From NCBI RefSeq assembly GCF_003597395.2, contig NC_133770.1, forward strand, positions 208,225,036-208,289,035: a DNA stretch of 64,000 nucleotides, read 5' to 3'. The position numbers and the translations under genes were made by a program. This DNA is from Chelonoidis abingdonii. Its lineage: Eukaryota; Chordata; Testudines; Testudinidae. Below, piece by piece: positions 44,688 through 56,130 of this stretch; within the stretch, counting starts at the first letter, position 1; each line of letters opens with the position of its first letter. The notes beneath the pieces were generated by a model. It did not search any database and was not told where the DNA came from. It worked only from the letters and a program-made list of their open reading frames with translations.

Positions 44688-46610
44688 AGGGCCACCCAGA
44701 GGGGGGGCAATTTGCCCCAGGCCCCACAGGGGCCCCCATGAGAGTTTTTCGGGGCCCCTGGATCGGGGTCCTTCACTCGCTCGGGGGGCCCTGAAAACTC
44801 TTGCGGGGCCCGGGCCCCCGGAGCTTCTTCCGTTCCGGGTCTTCGGCGGCAATTTGGCGGCGGGGGGTCCTTCTGCTCCAGGACCTGCCACCGAAGTGCC
44901 TTAAAGACCTGTGGCGGGGGGCCCTTCTGCCTGGGACCCGCTGAATCCTCTAGGCGGCCCTGTTATTCCAAGTGTCCGACCCGAATTCGGGTTCGGTGGA
45001 TTTTTTAATCGAGTGAGGAAAAACCAAGGCCAGACAGATTGAAAATTCAAAACACCACGTGGCCGTTTATTAACAGGGAGAAAATCACAACTTGGGCTGG
45101 GGAGGAGCACTCTTACCAACTAATAGTACTATTAGCATAAGAAACCTTTACACAACCTAAAACAAACTATTCACATTTATTAACACACAACCAAATACTT
45201 CAAAACCAACTGCTCTTGTAATAGGTAAACGAATACACCAAATTAAATGATCTGTGTGCACACTTAACCAAATATCATTATCAAATACACCAAATTAACT
45301 TCAATAGCAGTTATTACAACAACTCAATCCCTAGATACCATATATACATAACTTTGTAACAGGCTGCAGCATATGCAGTTGTATACCAAATAAAAAGGGG
45401 GAGGAAGAGAGAAAAGGCTAGGCAAAGCACAGACAGTTAGGGGGCAAGTACTGTATTCCAGGCGCAGCTGACCAGCAGTACAGACGCCAGAAGCATACCG
45501 AATCCGTGGGGGGTAACGATGAAAAAATAAGCAACACGTCCCGAGCTGGCTATATCCGGAGGAGACCCCTGGCTGAAGGGTTGATCAGGTCCTTCAGTCA
45601 GCGCGTGGATACTCGTACAGATCCTGGCCCGAGGCATGGTTTTATTCCAGGGACTGTTTTACACCTGGCAAAATTTGATTGGTCCCGAGCTCCCCCAGCC
45701 TCCAGGTTCTGAGCTGTTGCCCCCTACGTGGGCAGATTTTGCACACGGCACACTAGAAGTTACTAGAAGCTGCACTCAGCACACTAGCATAGCTTTGCAC
45801 ACAACCCTAATCCGACCCTTTGAACTGCATTACAATTGGTCAGATTGGGCCCCCTTTGCTCATGGCACGCTGGTGTTATGCACACAGCACTAACCTGACC
45901 CCTGGGTTGCTAGGCAGAAGAGCAGGAGACTGCACACGACACTAGCCTAACCCCTAGGTGACCAGGTAAAAAGGCGGGAACCTGCACACGGCCCTCTACG
46001 GTTGCACACTGCACTACGGTGCTGCACACAGTACTAGTGTGACCTTTAGATGACCAGCAATTGGCCATCCAGACGCCATGTCAGACCAGAGGCCATAGGG
46101 CTGCAACACCAAGAAGCTAAACTCTCCAGTCCTAAAATTGTGGAGCAACTTACTAACGTAGTGCCTAGACATGTTGGAGTAAATTTCTACAGATGTGTGC
46201 CAGATTTTAGCCCTCCTGGGCCCAGTAGGAATTGTACACCACTTGGAAAAGGTACCCATTTTTTCTTAGTTTCTGCAGCCAGTTCTGATCCAAATTCTGC
46301 AATTTGGTGGCAGGGGGTCCTTCTGCTCCGAGACCCGCCGCCGAAGTGCCCTAAAGACCTGTGGCTGGGGGCCCTTCTGCCTGGGACCCACTGAATCCTC
46401 TGGGCGGCCCTGTTATTCCCAGAAGCCTGCTAAACTCTCCAGTCCTAAAATTGTGGAGCAACTTACTAATGTAGTGCCTAGACATGTTGGAGTAAATTTC
46501 CACGGATGTGTGCCAGATTTTAGCCCCCCTGGGCCCAGTGGGAATTGTACACCACTTGGAAAAGGTACCCATTTTTCTTAGTTTCTGCAGCCAGTTCTGA
46601 TCCAAATTCT
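44688..46610. repeat. Two-copy tandem repeat (unit about 314 bp) interrupted by an LTR
   Basis: A GC-rich block (ggtccttctgctcc..gggcccttctgcctgggacc) at 44845-44972 and again at 46298-46426 is each followed by the same AT-richer block beginning aactctccagtcctaaaatt (46117-46297 and 46434-46610). With the LTR at 44973-46108 removed, the two units become directly adjacent. The minus-strand frames here (GTFSKWCTIPTGPR..) are duplicated along with the DNA and have no recognised family. Confidence 0.8.
44973..46108 (-). mobile_element. Solo LTR of a third type (minus sense)
   Basis: A perfect 5-bp duplication, ccaag, lies at 44968-44972 and 46109-46113. On the minus strand it starts TGTTGCAGCC and ends CGGACA. 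It has a ggaataaaacc TATA-like box near 45639-45649 and an AATAAA signal near 45064-45071. The likely U3 holds repeated gcacac/cactag words. No interior is present. Confidence 0.9.
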
Positions 46611-47268
46611 GCCCTAACTTTTATAGATGTACCTCTACTGAAACCCAAGAAATTACACTGATATAAATGAGATAAAAATCTAGCTCTAATGCTACAAATC
46701 TGTATATTTTGGTTTGATTTCGCTTTTGGAAATATTCCAGGTTTGTCTTATATTTTGTTTAATTTATGGTACTTTGTGGATTCTAATTTCAGTCCACTGT
46801 TGACTGTGTTTTTATGCTGCTTCCTCTTTAAACCAGTGTAGTGCAGGTCACTAACAAATCTAGTAAACAGTATTCTATTTCATTCTCAACATGGATTCTG
46901 GAACTATTCTCTCTATATAAACTATCAGTGTGGCTTTCTACAGCGTTTGTACTCCTTTTTATGGAGCATACAACTTCCATTAAAGTCAATTAAGCTTTTA
47001 CACAGAACTGTGGATTAATTAAAACAATTAAACTACAGTTTAATTTAGGGATTGTCGTTGTAAAAGTGGTTAATTATGGATAAGTAAAGCATGTATAAAG
47101 ACAAGAAAAATCTTCCCTATCTGATTTAAAAATGCTTTGTATTACCTCAGAATTTTAACTCCATCTGTCTCTTTTCAGAGCAGTTCCGTTCTACACATAT
47201 GCAATTAACTTTTGTCACGTTTTTTCGTTCTAAGTTTGCATTAGAAAGAAAAATATATGTTTTAAATA
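46611..47268. other. Unique intronic sequence
   Basis: AT-rich, with no gene or clear repeat. Confidence 0.45.
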
Positions 47269-47511
47269 CAGTAAACCTCATTTATCCAACCCTCCCTAGA
47301 AAGTGAAATTCATCCCTTATTCAAATCTATCATTTGTTCATTGGCACAATTAGTTTATTCAGTATTCCCCCAGTTATCAGTGTGTATGTCAGCTGATTAG
47401 GTGATAGAAATATTGAATATTTTCTTCATCGAGTTAAGACTGATATCTGGAGATTCTAGATAATTTCTAAAAACATTTGAGGAAAATATTGTATGAGTTA
47501 TAATCGAGGGT
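47269..47511. mobile_element. Possible Tigger-like MITE upstream of the exon
   Basis: The left end tacagtaaacctcatttatc and the complement of the right end, tataagaaccctcgattata, agree at roughly 15 of 24 positions, with TA at both edges. It is weakly supported. Confidence 0.3.
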
Positions 47512-47734
47512 TCTTATAACGGAAGTGCCATATTTGAACATTTGTTATAATCGTGCTCTATACTGTGGTATGAGTGACAGAAATCCTTGAGGTAACATTC
47601 GTAACTAGTGGGTAACTGGTTCTTTTCCATTTACCAGACTTTTACAAAATTTCTATGCTTGGATAATTTTAAACACCACTTTGACTCTTTGGAACTTCTC
47701 CCAACTATGTGCATCTCAATATTTTGTCTTCTAG

Positions 47735-47860
47735 GACATACAGGACGGTTATTAAAATCCTTGTGTTTCATCAGTCTATCATTCCTGCTGCTGCACATCA
47801 TCTTCCAAATCACAATAAACAGCCTTGAAGCTGGAAACAGTATTGAACCTGGTTTTAACT
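47735..47860 (+). CDS. PIEZO2: PIEZO2 internal coding exon (N-terminal blade)
   Basis: The exon encodes 42 residues that fit the N-terminal region of PIEZO2, a very large mechanically gated cation channel of the plasma membrane used in touch and proprioception. It reads GHTGRLLKSLCFISLS, then a hydrophobic FLLLHIIFQITIN helix, then SLEAG..IEPGFN. PIEZO1 differs at several of these positions as I recall it, so PIEZO2 is preferred. The acceptor is ttttgtcttctag at 47722-47734 and the donor is gtgagt at 47861. Both ends are phase 1 (the first Gly and the final Cys codons are split), and 126 bp keeps frame. No neighbouring PIEZO2 exon was found, so both flanking introns extend beyond the window or hide exons I missed. 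Confidence 0.88.
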
Positions 47861-48314
47861 GTGAGTATCCTTTCTATCTTTGGTACATTAACATAAAGAA
47901 TGCAAGAATGCTTTGCTAATATAAAAGAGAGGGGGGCTGATGGCTGGACTTTTTTACCACTAAGGCTCTGGCCAACTTCGTTAACCTTTGGTGTGCTCCA
48001 AGGCCCATCATTTCTTTATGGCTCAAAGGGAGGTGGGAGGGGTTTATTATCAAATATTTGTAATATTTATATTGCTGTTAGGGTAACGTTCTCAGTGGGT
48101 CCATTATGTATTGTGCTACATGTGAATTTTATTTTTGAGAGTTTGTCAAGGTTATCCACAGCCTGGAATGGCCTCTCTTTTATGTAGTTAATACATATCT
48201 CATTACATTAGAATTAAACTGTTGTATATTAATGCAAATCCATCTAGACTGACTACCACTATCGTATTATGCCTCCTATGAAATTTTGTTGCATTTGCTA
48301 ATTTAAATAACTTT

Positions 48315-48347
48315 AAACCTTGAATCCAAACCTTGGATTCAAGGTTT
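48315..48347. repeat. Perfect 15-bp hairpin
   Basis: AAACCTTGAATCCAA and TTGGATTCAAGGTTT are exact reverse complements around a 3-nt loop. It is probably a tiny foldback remnant. Confidence 0.9.
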
Positions 48348-48369
48348 ACAACCCTAAACAACATGCTAC

Positions 48370-48395
48370 TTTCTTCTTCTTCTTCTTCTTCTTCT
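48370..48395. repeat. (TTC)n microsatellite
   Basis: About eight to nine consecutive TTC triplets. Confidence 0.95.
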
Positions 48396-49623
48396 CTAAT
48401 CTTATATAGGAAATAGCACTTTTAATATTTTCTTTTTGCCATAACATTAATTAAAAGTAAATGATGTAACCTACTGTATCTTCCTCTTTCAGAAATTATT
48501 CTTCAGTAATTCAGATGTGAACACTGTTGTACAAATGTTGATTATCCAAAGATTTGAAATAAGATAAGATAAATGTAAGCTCCAGGTAGACTATTTATAT
48601 TTGTCTTACAGTGCTTATGTTTGACATTTATAACTGGCAAGTTATCTTTGATAAATGTCCATTTAATTTACCATACAATGTGTTACTACCACTTGGATAA
48701 ACAGTAGTACTACAATTAAATACAAGACATCGGTAAAGCTGAGCATCTGACTTAAAACAAAAAAAGCCCCAGGAAACTCAGAATTAATGCTAACACTTCA
48801 TACTTCAGTTTTAAAGGAAAGATACAATTATGCACATCAACTGACAGTTTTAACTCTGACTTATTGGGCTTTTGTCAGATCTTTAATGTTCTTGAAAGAA
48901 ATTTTTGCATTTTCAAAATATAAAATACATATAATTGATCCAGTGCATTAGATAAGTTCCTTTGCTATTTTTTCTACTTTGATAATTATTATGGCTATTA
49001 TAATTTATGTGATCTATTATGCTAGCATTCACAATGCTCTAGGGACTTTCTATATATGTAAATAAATAATTCCTGCCCCCACAATCTTTATAATCTTCAT
49101 GGACAAGCAAAAAAGAGGGTGGGAAGGGAGAGAGAAAATGTACAGTCTTTTTTTTTCCCTGTAATTAGTGTCAACTATGCCCAAATGGCCCACAACCTAA
49201 TGCCTTATTAGATGACTAGTTTCTTCCATATGTTGTAGTATAAGTAAGTATTGGTGAGAGATTAGGAGGAGGACCTGATATTGGTTTTATGGACTAATTC
49301 AGGCAGGATATTTCATTTAGAAAGGGGCATGGTAGTAAGAGCAAAGATGATTGTGGCTGAAATGGATAAACGAGACTGTCAAGGCTGATAGTGTGGAGGA
49401 GATGGACATAAAAGAAATACTAAATTTTATTTATTATTAAATAATGGCATCATAATATGCATGGTACTTACCAGTGAAATAAGACTCGATTCCTACTCCA
49501 AATAGTCATTTTGGGGCACTATCGTGGATCCTTACTCATACTTTACTCAAGCATGTAGCCCCATTGCAGTCATACAGTAGGGAATACTTATGTAAATAAG
49601 ACCTTGCAAGATTGTGGATGGCT

Positions 49624-51035
49624 AGGGAGACCAGATGTCTCATTTGAAAAGAGAGAGTCCTGTATTTAAGCCCTCCTGCAGGTGTCCTGACTTTTTCTTA
49701 AAAATGGGCAAATTGTCCTGTATTTTTGCCTCTCCCCCATCAGTACTGGGGGGTCCTGCTACTGCTCGCCAGCTGCCCACCCACTGGCAGTGAGTGGAGT
49801 GTCCAATGGTCACCGATTGGGGGTTGGTTATACAAGGCTGGTGGTGGAGTGAAGCTGCAGCATGCTGGGCCAAGCCGCTCTCCTTGCCGGTCTGTCAGCA
49901 CAGCCCCCACTGTGTGCCAGGTGTTGGCCAGGAGAACCCCGCCCCCCATCCTGTTTCTGAATGGTGCTGCCTGCATGCTGCAAGCTGCAGTGGCCAATGA
50001 CTGCGGGTAGGCACCAGGTGGTGGCCAGTTACATGTTACCTCTGCTGCCCACCCATCAGCCCTTTTACTTGCTCTCCCTCTCGCTGTCCTCTCCCTGCTT
50101 TGCCCCTTCACCCTCTCAGCTCCGCTGCTCCTCCATATCCCTCCCCACTGGCGGGGCACTCCAGCTTCCAGCACTGTGCAGGGAACCAGCCCCTGGTCGG
50201 AGCGCTCAGCTCACTAGCAGCCTGGCTGAGAGGAAGGTTCCTTCCTTCCCCTACTGCCTCTGGCTGGGCTGGCACCCTGGGAAAGCCCAAGACCCTCCAG
50301 CCCAGGGCGCTGGCCAGGAGGAGCCAAGCCCTGCGTATTCCAAAGCCCCGCAAAGCACTGGCATGGGGCATCCTCTCCACTCCTCAGCTAAGCTCCGGAG
50401 TGGCTGAGGGGAAGTGGAGGAGCGATTTCCAGCCTATTCCTGCCCCTAACCTACAGGCAGTGGGGGTAGGGGGAAGGGATGAGCTCTGCAAAGACATGGG
50501 CCAGGTCATCCCTCCCACCCCCATAGCTGGAAGCAGTTTCCATCCCTTCCATCCTACACAGTGCTGAAATGCTGCTGCTGGCCGCATTCTTGTGTGAACC
50601 CTGGCAGAAATCTGGATAGAGGCATGTGACTTCACTTACCCACCCCCCTCCACACACACACATGCATTGCCTCGGGAAGATGCTGCACCAGGTACTGGGA
50701 GAAGCAGGTTCATCCCGGTGGCCCAGCTAGGCACGGAGGGTGGACAGTGTTGGGCAGGGAGGATCGGGTTGGTCAGTCACCCACCTTGTGTGACAGAGGG
50801 GTATGGGTGTGTGTGTGTGCCACCTCTCCCCTTGTGAGCCCTAAGGCCTTAAAGCCAAGAAGGTAAATAAAAAGAATCCAATTACACAGTATTTCTTTTT
50901 AATGGAGACTCAGTCAACTTGATGTTAATTTGAATGTTTGTACTGCTTAGTTCTCATTGATTGCCATTTAACTCGCTTGAATATGAGTAATTTTACCAGG
51001 TGTCTCCTATTCAGCATAGGGAGATATGCCACCCT
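49624..51035. repeat. GC-rich MITE-like repeat
   Basis: The left part (ctagggagaccagatgtctc) and the right part (catagggagatatgccaccc) contain loosely inverted TAGGG..CCAGAT-type ends like those of the small MITE at 37091. The middle is GC-rich, with many overlapping frames on both strands (for example 50100-50567) that carry no recognised domain. Confidence 0.5.
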
Positions 51036-53175
51036 ATGCATGGAAATGTGTTAAAATATAACTTGATAAGCCATGACAACATTGCAACAGAGCATGTGAA
51101 CGATATTAACTGTGCCCTGTGGTGCTACTATGCAATTATAGTAATGCATTTTAGAGCAAGCTGATTTTTAAAGACAGATTCATTCCTCTTCCCCCCCCCC
51201 CCAATATTTTGCCCATCACTAGAGAGCTTATTTAAGGTTGTGTAAGAACCTTAGCATGTTTGGATTTCTTTTAAGTTTAACTCTGAATGTCTTGGATTTG
51301 TAATTATTTTGTGTAATTATAACTTTAGTTATAAGTGTGTGTGTGTGTGTGTGTGTATAAAATAACCTATAATATTTTTACTCTTAAATTACTCTCTCCT
51401 TTATTCTCTTGTAACACAGGTTTTCAGCATAATATACCTTTAAGAAGCAATGACAGTTGGGCCACCCCAGTTTAATTTAGCCAAAAAAAGGTCTGTTTAC
51501 CCTGGCTTCGAGCTGCTGCGAAGTGTGAATTTCACTCAGAATTTGAATAAATTAGAGCAAATGTTGCCCTCATTTAAATATAGATAATATAAGTAGTTGA
51601 TGACCAGGGGGTTTCAGGAGAGCATTTCCCGTTAGGCTGAAAAAAGTGACCCTAGGACAGGGAGAAGGAAGGGAGTGACAGCAGAAGAGGAAAGAAGAGA
51701 ATGATAACATTGAATTATTTCAGTGTATAGTTTATTTGATATTTTTTAAGTATTCTGGTGTTCCTCAAAATATATAAATGACATGAAATTGCTTTCATGC
51801 TGTAGGAAAATGAAAACTAGGCCCCAGAACTCAATAGTTCGTACCTCAGAAATAAGTCTTAAGGTTCCATAGAATTCTTCAGGCCTCATATATATATATA
51901 CACACAGAGCTAATGCCAACTTGAACTGGGGATGAGAGATGGGTAAACAGGTTTCTTTTTTCAAATTTTGTAAATTCATTTGATCCAGAGCCAATGTAGG
52001 TCAAGTTGTTAGCTCAGAAAATTTTTTTTTCTCTCTGCTGAGTTATTAAACCCCTGAAAATACTTTCAGGGTTGGTAATAGAAACCCTTGCAAATCTTTT
52101 AAAAACTGGGGATAGTGCAAACTGTCACTTTTTAAAGGGTTAAAGTGATACAGTAACAGTTTAACCAGTGAACTAAAACCCATCTCTTTAATCTTTTAAG
52201 TCTAGAAGCATATAGATTTTGGCGTCTGCAAAACCAAAGTAGCAAATATTAAACTGAAAAGTAAAAATTGTCTAGACATACAGAACTTTTTTTTATTTTT
52301 TTAAATTCTGCTCTCTATCCAAGACATTTGTAAATCAAAATGACATACTGCAGATGTCTTGTTTTTTGCATCAATAGATAGTGTTCCAGTTCAGGACCAC
52401 CAAATATCAGCACACGTACAGTTTGTTCATTTTGTTATTTTAACTACCTCACTCCCATTCAAAGCTCATACAACTTCAGCACAGCTATGAAAATCCACAG
52501 CATTTTCTCGAGTCTTTAGGACACATGTTATTGTGGCAACATTGGCATTTAGAAATACTGAATCATTGGAGGGCTCCTGTTTCCTTTGAATCCAGTGACT
52601 ATCACCCGACATAAGTAAAAAAAATTCTTTAAAAACTGCACTTTTAACTGCATACCAGATTTCTGGTTTGTTAAAGGCTGCATTGTGCAGGTTTGACATT
52701 TAATACCTCTGCTTTTTAAAAAATTATAGCTCATCTAGTTAAGAGAGGAAATAGATATAGCAGAAGTAAGGTCTGCAAACCTTCCCAACATATCTGTTGT
52801 GCTGCCTATTAAAATATTATTATTCTGTCAGAAATATGCTCTTAAAATAAATATCAGCTGGGTTTCAATTGTGCCATTACAAATAATATAGAATCTGGTT
52901 TTGATGTAGTAGTAATATAGGCACAGTAGTACATATTTTTTAATAAATCATTTTTGTCAGATTGTAACTGTTGAAATAGAATAATAATTATTAGATCAGT
53001 TGAACAACTTCTGGCCATAGAATCCATAGTAATAGAAATTGAAGAGACATATTGCTTTCGGCCCTAAAGTACATGCCCCTGTCTCTGTAGGATTTCATTC
53101 CTATGGTATATTTTTGTGGTGCTTCCGCAAGTCCAGTTTTAAATGACTTCATCGATGGAGTTTCTATGACTGACA
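51036..53175. other. Unique intronic sequence
   Basis: AT-rich, no gene recognised. It contains a C-run near 51191-51203 and a (GT)n tract at 51335-51357. Confidence 0.5.
51335..51357. repeat. (GT)n microsatellite
   Basis: About eleven GT dinucleotides. Confidence 0.95.
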
Positions 53176-53464
53176 GGGGTTGGCTACACTTGAAACTCCA
53201 AAGCGCTGCCGCAGGAGCGCTCCCGCGGCAGCACTTTGAAGTGCGAGTGTGGTCGCGGCGCCAGCGCTGGGAGAGAGCTCTCCCAGGTATTCCACCTCCC
53301 CGTGGGGATTAGCTTGCAGCACTGGGAGCCGCGCTCCCAGCGCTGGGGCACTGTTTACACTGGCGCTTTGCAGCACTGTAACTTGCTGCGCTCAGGGGTG
53401 TGTTTTTTCACACCCCTGAGCGAGAAAGTTGCAGCGCTGTAAAGCGCCAGTGTAGTCAAGGCCT
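53176..53464. mobile_element. Foldback MITE (GGTTGGCTACACTT...CAGTGTAGTCAAGGCC)
   Basis: The ends are inverted repeats. Two interior hairpins are present. One spans 53200-53235 (cgctgccgcaggagcgctcc, inverted). The other has arms of about 45 bp at 53357-53402 and 53409-53453 around a run of six T. It is non-coding, and a clear target duplication was not found. Confidence 0.8.
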
Positions 53465-53610
53465 CAGGCAAGCTGTAACATTAACTAAATGATATCACAG
53501 GTAAAAGAGTTTTCCTGGTACTCATTCTGAGTTTTCTTTTCTTTAAATTAATGCCATTATCTCTATCCCCTTATGCTGCCCTAAACAATTCATGTCTTGG
53601 TGTTTGCACC

Positions 53611-54500
53611 TGTCATAAATAGATAGGTAAGTTAAGGGTTAATTTTCTTTTACTGTAAAGGGGTTACATAGGGAACCAAACACCTGACCAGAGGACCAAT
53701 CAGAAAACAGGATTTTCAAAAGGAAGGGTGGGAACCTCTGCAGGTTTTTGGCTTTTTTCTGGGTCTTTTTGTTTTCCTCGGCTGTGAGTAAACAAGCTTT
53801 TCTTCTAACTCCATCTTCTTTCAAATATTCTACTATCAAGTGTGAGTACAAAGGAACCAAAGTAATCGGCTGTGATGTGCTTTGATTTGTATTTACATGG
53901 GTGTTGCTGTGCTGGACTGGTTTAATTGGGCTATCTTTTAAATCAGACTGTTTATTCATATTTTCTTATAAGCAAGAGCCTGTATTGATCTCTTAATGCA
54001 GTATTATTGTTTTGTATTTTCTTTCTTTTTATGTAAAGTTCTTTTTTAAAACCTGGCTGAGGTTTTTGGGGTTTCTCCGGTGAGGCTACAGGAAGGGGGG
54101 GTGGAAAATCTCTTTATATTAGCTTTACTAGATTTGAATGCATCGCCTCAGGAGGAGGGTGATTTCCCTCTTTGTTTTGCCTTCAAGGAGTTAAGTACTG
54201 GATCGCCCAGGCTCATCCAGGGAAAAGGGAGGGGGAAGCGGGGGAGCAGATAACGAGGAGACAAGGGGGAAGAGCTTGTTTTCCCATTGAGATAGGGAGA
54301 CCCAAGGGATTTGGGTTCTTGGGGTCCCCCCAGGGAAGGGTTGGGGAGACCAGAGAGAGGGAAAGGGAGTCAGGCCCTGTAAATTCCTGGCTGGTGGCAG
54401 CGAGAATAAATCCAAGCTGGTAGTAAGCTTGGGGAAGGTTCACCGTAAACACCCAGATTTTGTACGCTAAAGTCCAGATCTGGGACAGACGTTTAGTACA
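53611..54500 (+). mobile_element. Solo LTR, TGTCATAAACAGAT family
   Basis: It starts tgtcataaatagataggtaa and is flanked by a perfect 5-bp duplication, gcacc (53606-53610 and 54501-54505). It is 890 bp long with no interior. The 3' part holds the ggtggcagcgagaataaatc segment shared with the other copies. Confidence 0.92.
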
Positions 54501-54505
54501 GCACC

Positions 54506-54934
54506 CTTCTAACATCTGCAGATAGTTTCGACTCCAACGGTCTCCTCTTAATTATATTTTGGCCAATGCCATACCTTTTTATTGCCTAATTCTGCCACCT
54601 TTGCTCTCACTGGCTACTGCTGTACTCTGTGGTAAGTCCTGTTGACACCTTTATTCAGACTGAATAGTATCTTACTCCATGAAACATCATACTGACAACA
54701 ATGGCACTACTCACAGACATAAGGTTCTGCTCAGTGTGAGTTAGAATACCAAAGTCTGAACTTCATCTATTTGAATTTTTCCTTATAAATCAAATTCTCT
54801 ACCTGATAAATCTGTAACAGATATTTTTACATATTTCTAAAGATTATACAAGTTATGGTTTAGTTTTATTCTGTATTGTTTAGATGTTATATTTGCAGAG
54901 TGTGGAGTAAAATTTGATGTCAGGAGGAAGGATA
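54506..54934. other. Unique intronic sequence
   Basis: No gene or repeat recognised. Confidence 0.4.
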
Positions 54935-55042
54935 GTTTTTTAGTTCAAGCATGGGATCTAGGTTCAGATCATGGCTTGGTCTCAGATTTCCTTTGTGACC
55001 CTGGGCAAGTCTCTCTCACCGTGCCTCAGTTTCCCTGTCTGG
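54935..55042 (+). mobile_element. MIR-like SINE fragment
   Basis: atgggatctaggttcagatc, tttgtgaccctgggcaagtc and gtgcctcagtttccctgtct follow the MIR core. The fragment ends where the CR1 3' end begins. Confidence 0.75.
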
Positions 55043-56130
55043 AAAACATAGAACCATAGGACTGGAAAGGACCATGAGAGATCATCTAGTCCAATCCCCT
55101 GCACTCATGGCAGGACTAAGTATTATCTAGACCATCCTTGACAGGTGTTTTGTCTAACCTGCTCTTAAAAATTTCCAATGATGGAGATTCCACAACCTCC
55201 CTAGGCAATTTATTCCAGTAATTAACCACCCTGACAGGAAGCTTTTCCTAATCTCCAGCCTAAACCTCCCTTGCAATTTAAGTCCATTTCTTCTTGTCCT
55301 ATCCTCAGAAGTTAAGAACAATTTTTCTCCCTCCTCCTTGTAACAATCTTTTATGTATTTGGAAACTGTTATCATGTCCCCTCTGTCTTCTCTTCTCCAG
55401 ACTAAACAAACCCAGTCTTTTCGGTCTTCCCTCATAGGTCATGTTTTTTAGATGTTTTATCATTTTTGTTGCTCTTCTCTGGACTTTCTCCAATTTGTCC
55501 ACATCTTTCCTGAAATGTGGTGACCAGAAATGGGCACAGTACTCCAGTTGAGATCTAATCAGCATGGAGTAGAGTGGAAGAATTACTTTTCATGTCTTGC
55601 TTACAACACTCCTGCTACAACATCCCAGAATGACGTTTACTTTTTTTGCAACAGTGTTACACTGTTGACTCATATTTAGCTTGCAATCCACTATGTACCC
55701 CAGATCCCTTTCCTCAGTACTCCTTCCTAGGCAGTCATTTCCCATTTTGTATGTGTGCAACTGATTGTTCCTTCCTAAGTGGAGTACTTTGCATGTGCCC
55801 TCCTTGAATTTCATCCTATTTCTCCAGTTTGTACAGATCATTTTGAATTATGCTATCCTCCAAAGCACTTGTAACCTCTTCCAGCTTGGTATTGTCTGCA
55901 AACTTTAGAAGTGTACTCTCTCTGTGCCTTTATCTAAATCATTGATGAAGATACTGAACAGAACCAGACCCAGAACTGATCCTGGCAGGACCCCACTCGA
56001 TATGCCCTTCGAGCTTGACTGCAAAGCACTGATAACTACTCTCTGTGAATGATTTTCCAACCAGTTATGCACCCACCTTATAATAGCTCTGTCTAGATTG
56101 TATTTCCCTAGTTTGTTTACGAGAAGGTAA
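55043..56130 (-). mobile_element. CR1-type LINE, 3' segment
   Basis: The 3' end (plus-strand catagaaccataggactgga) is at 55043. The minus strand reads the 3' region and RT C-terminus. Frames include RRATKMIKHLKNMTYEGR (55565-55305), CKVLHLGRNNQLHTYKMG (55841-55590) and LVNKLGKYNLDRAIIRWV (56135-55905). The segment stops inside RT near LVNKLGKYN, exactly where an opposite-strand CR1 segment begins. Confidence 0.9.

Larger units (their letters stand above)
47861..49620. other. PIEZO2 intron, unique sequence
   Basis: No further exon recognised. It contains a perfect 15-bp inverted repeat at 48315-48347 and a TTC tract at 48370-48395. Confidence 0.5.

Noticed and set aside
50100..50567. 155-codon frame and overlapping frames on both strands
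   Set aside because: All lie in the GC-rich MITE-like repeat; open frames on both strands at once point to composition, not coding.
55033..55042. gaaaac at both outer ends of the twin-primed CR1 as a target duplication
   Set aside because: Six bases are too few, and the right-hand copy may be CR1 sequence itself, so I do not claim it.
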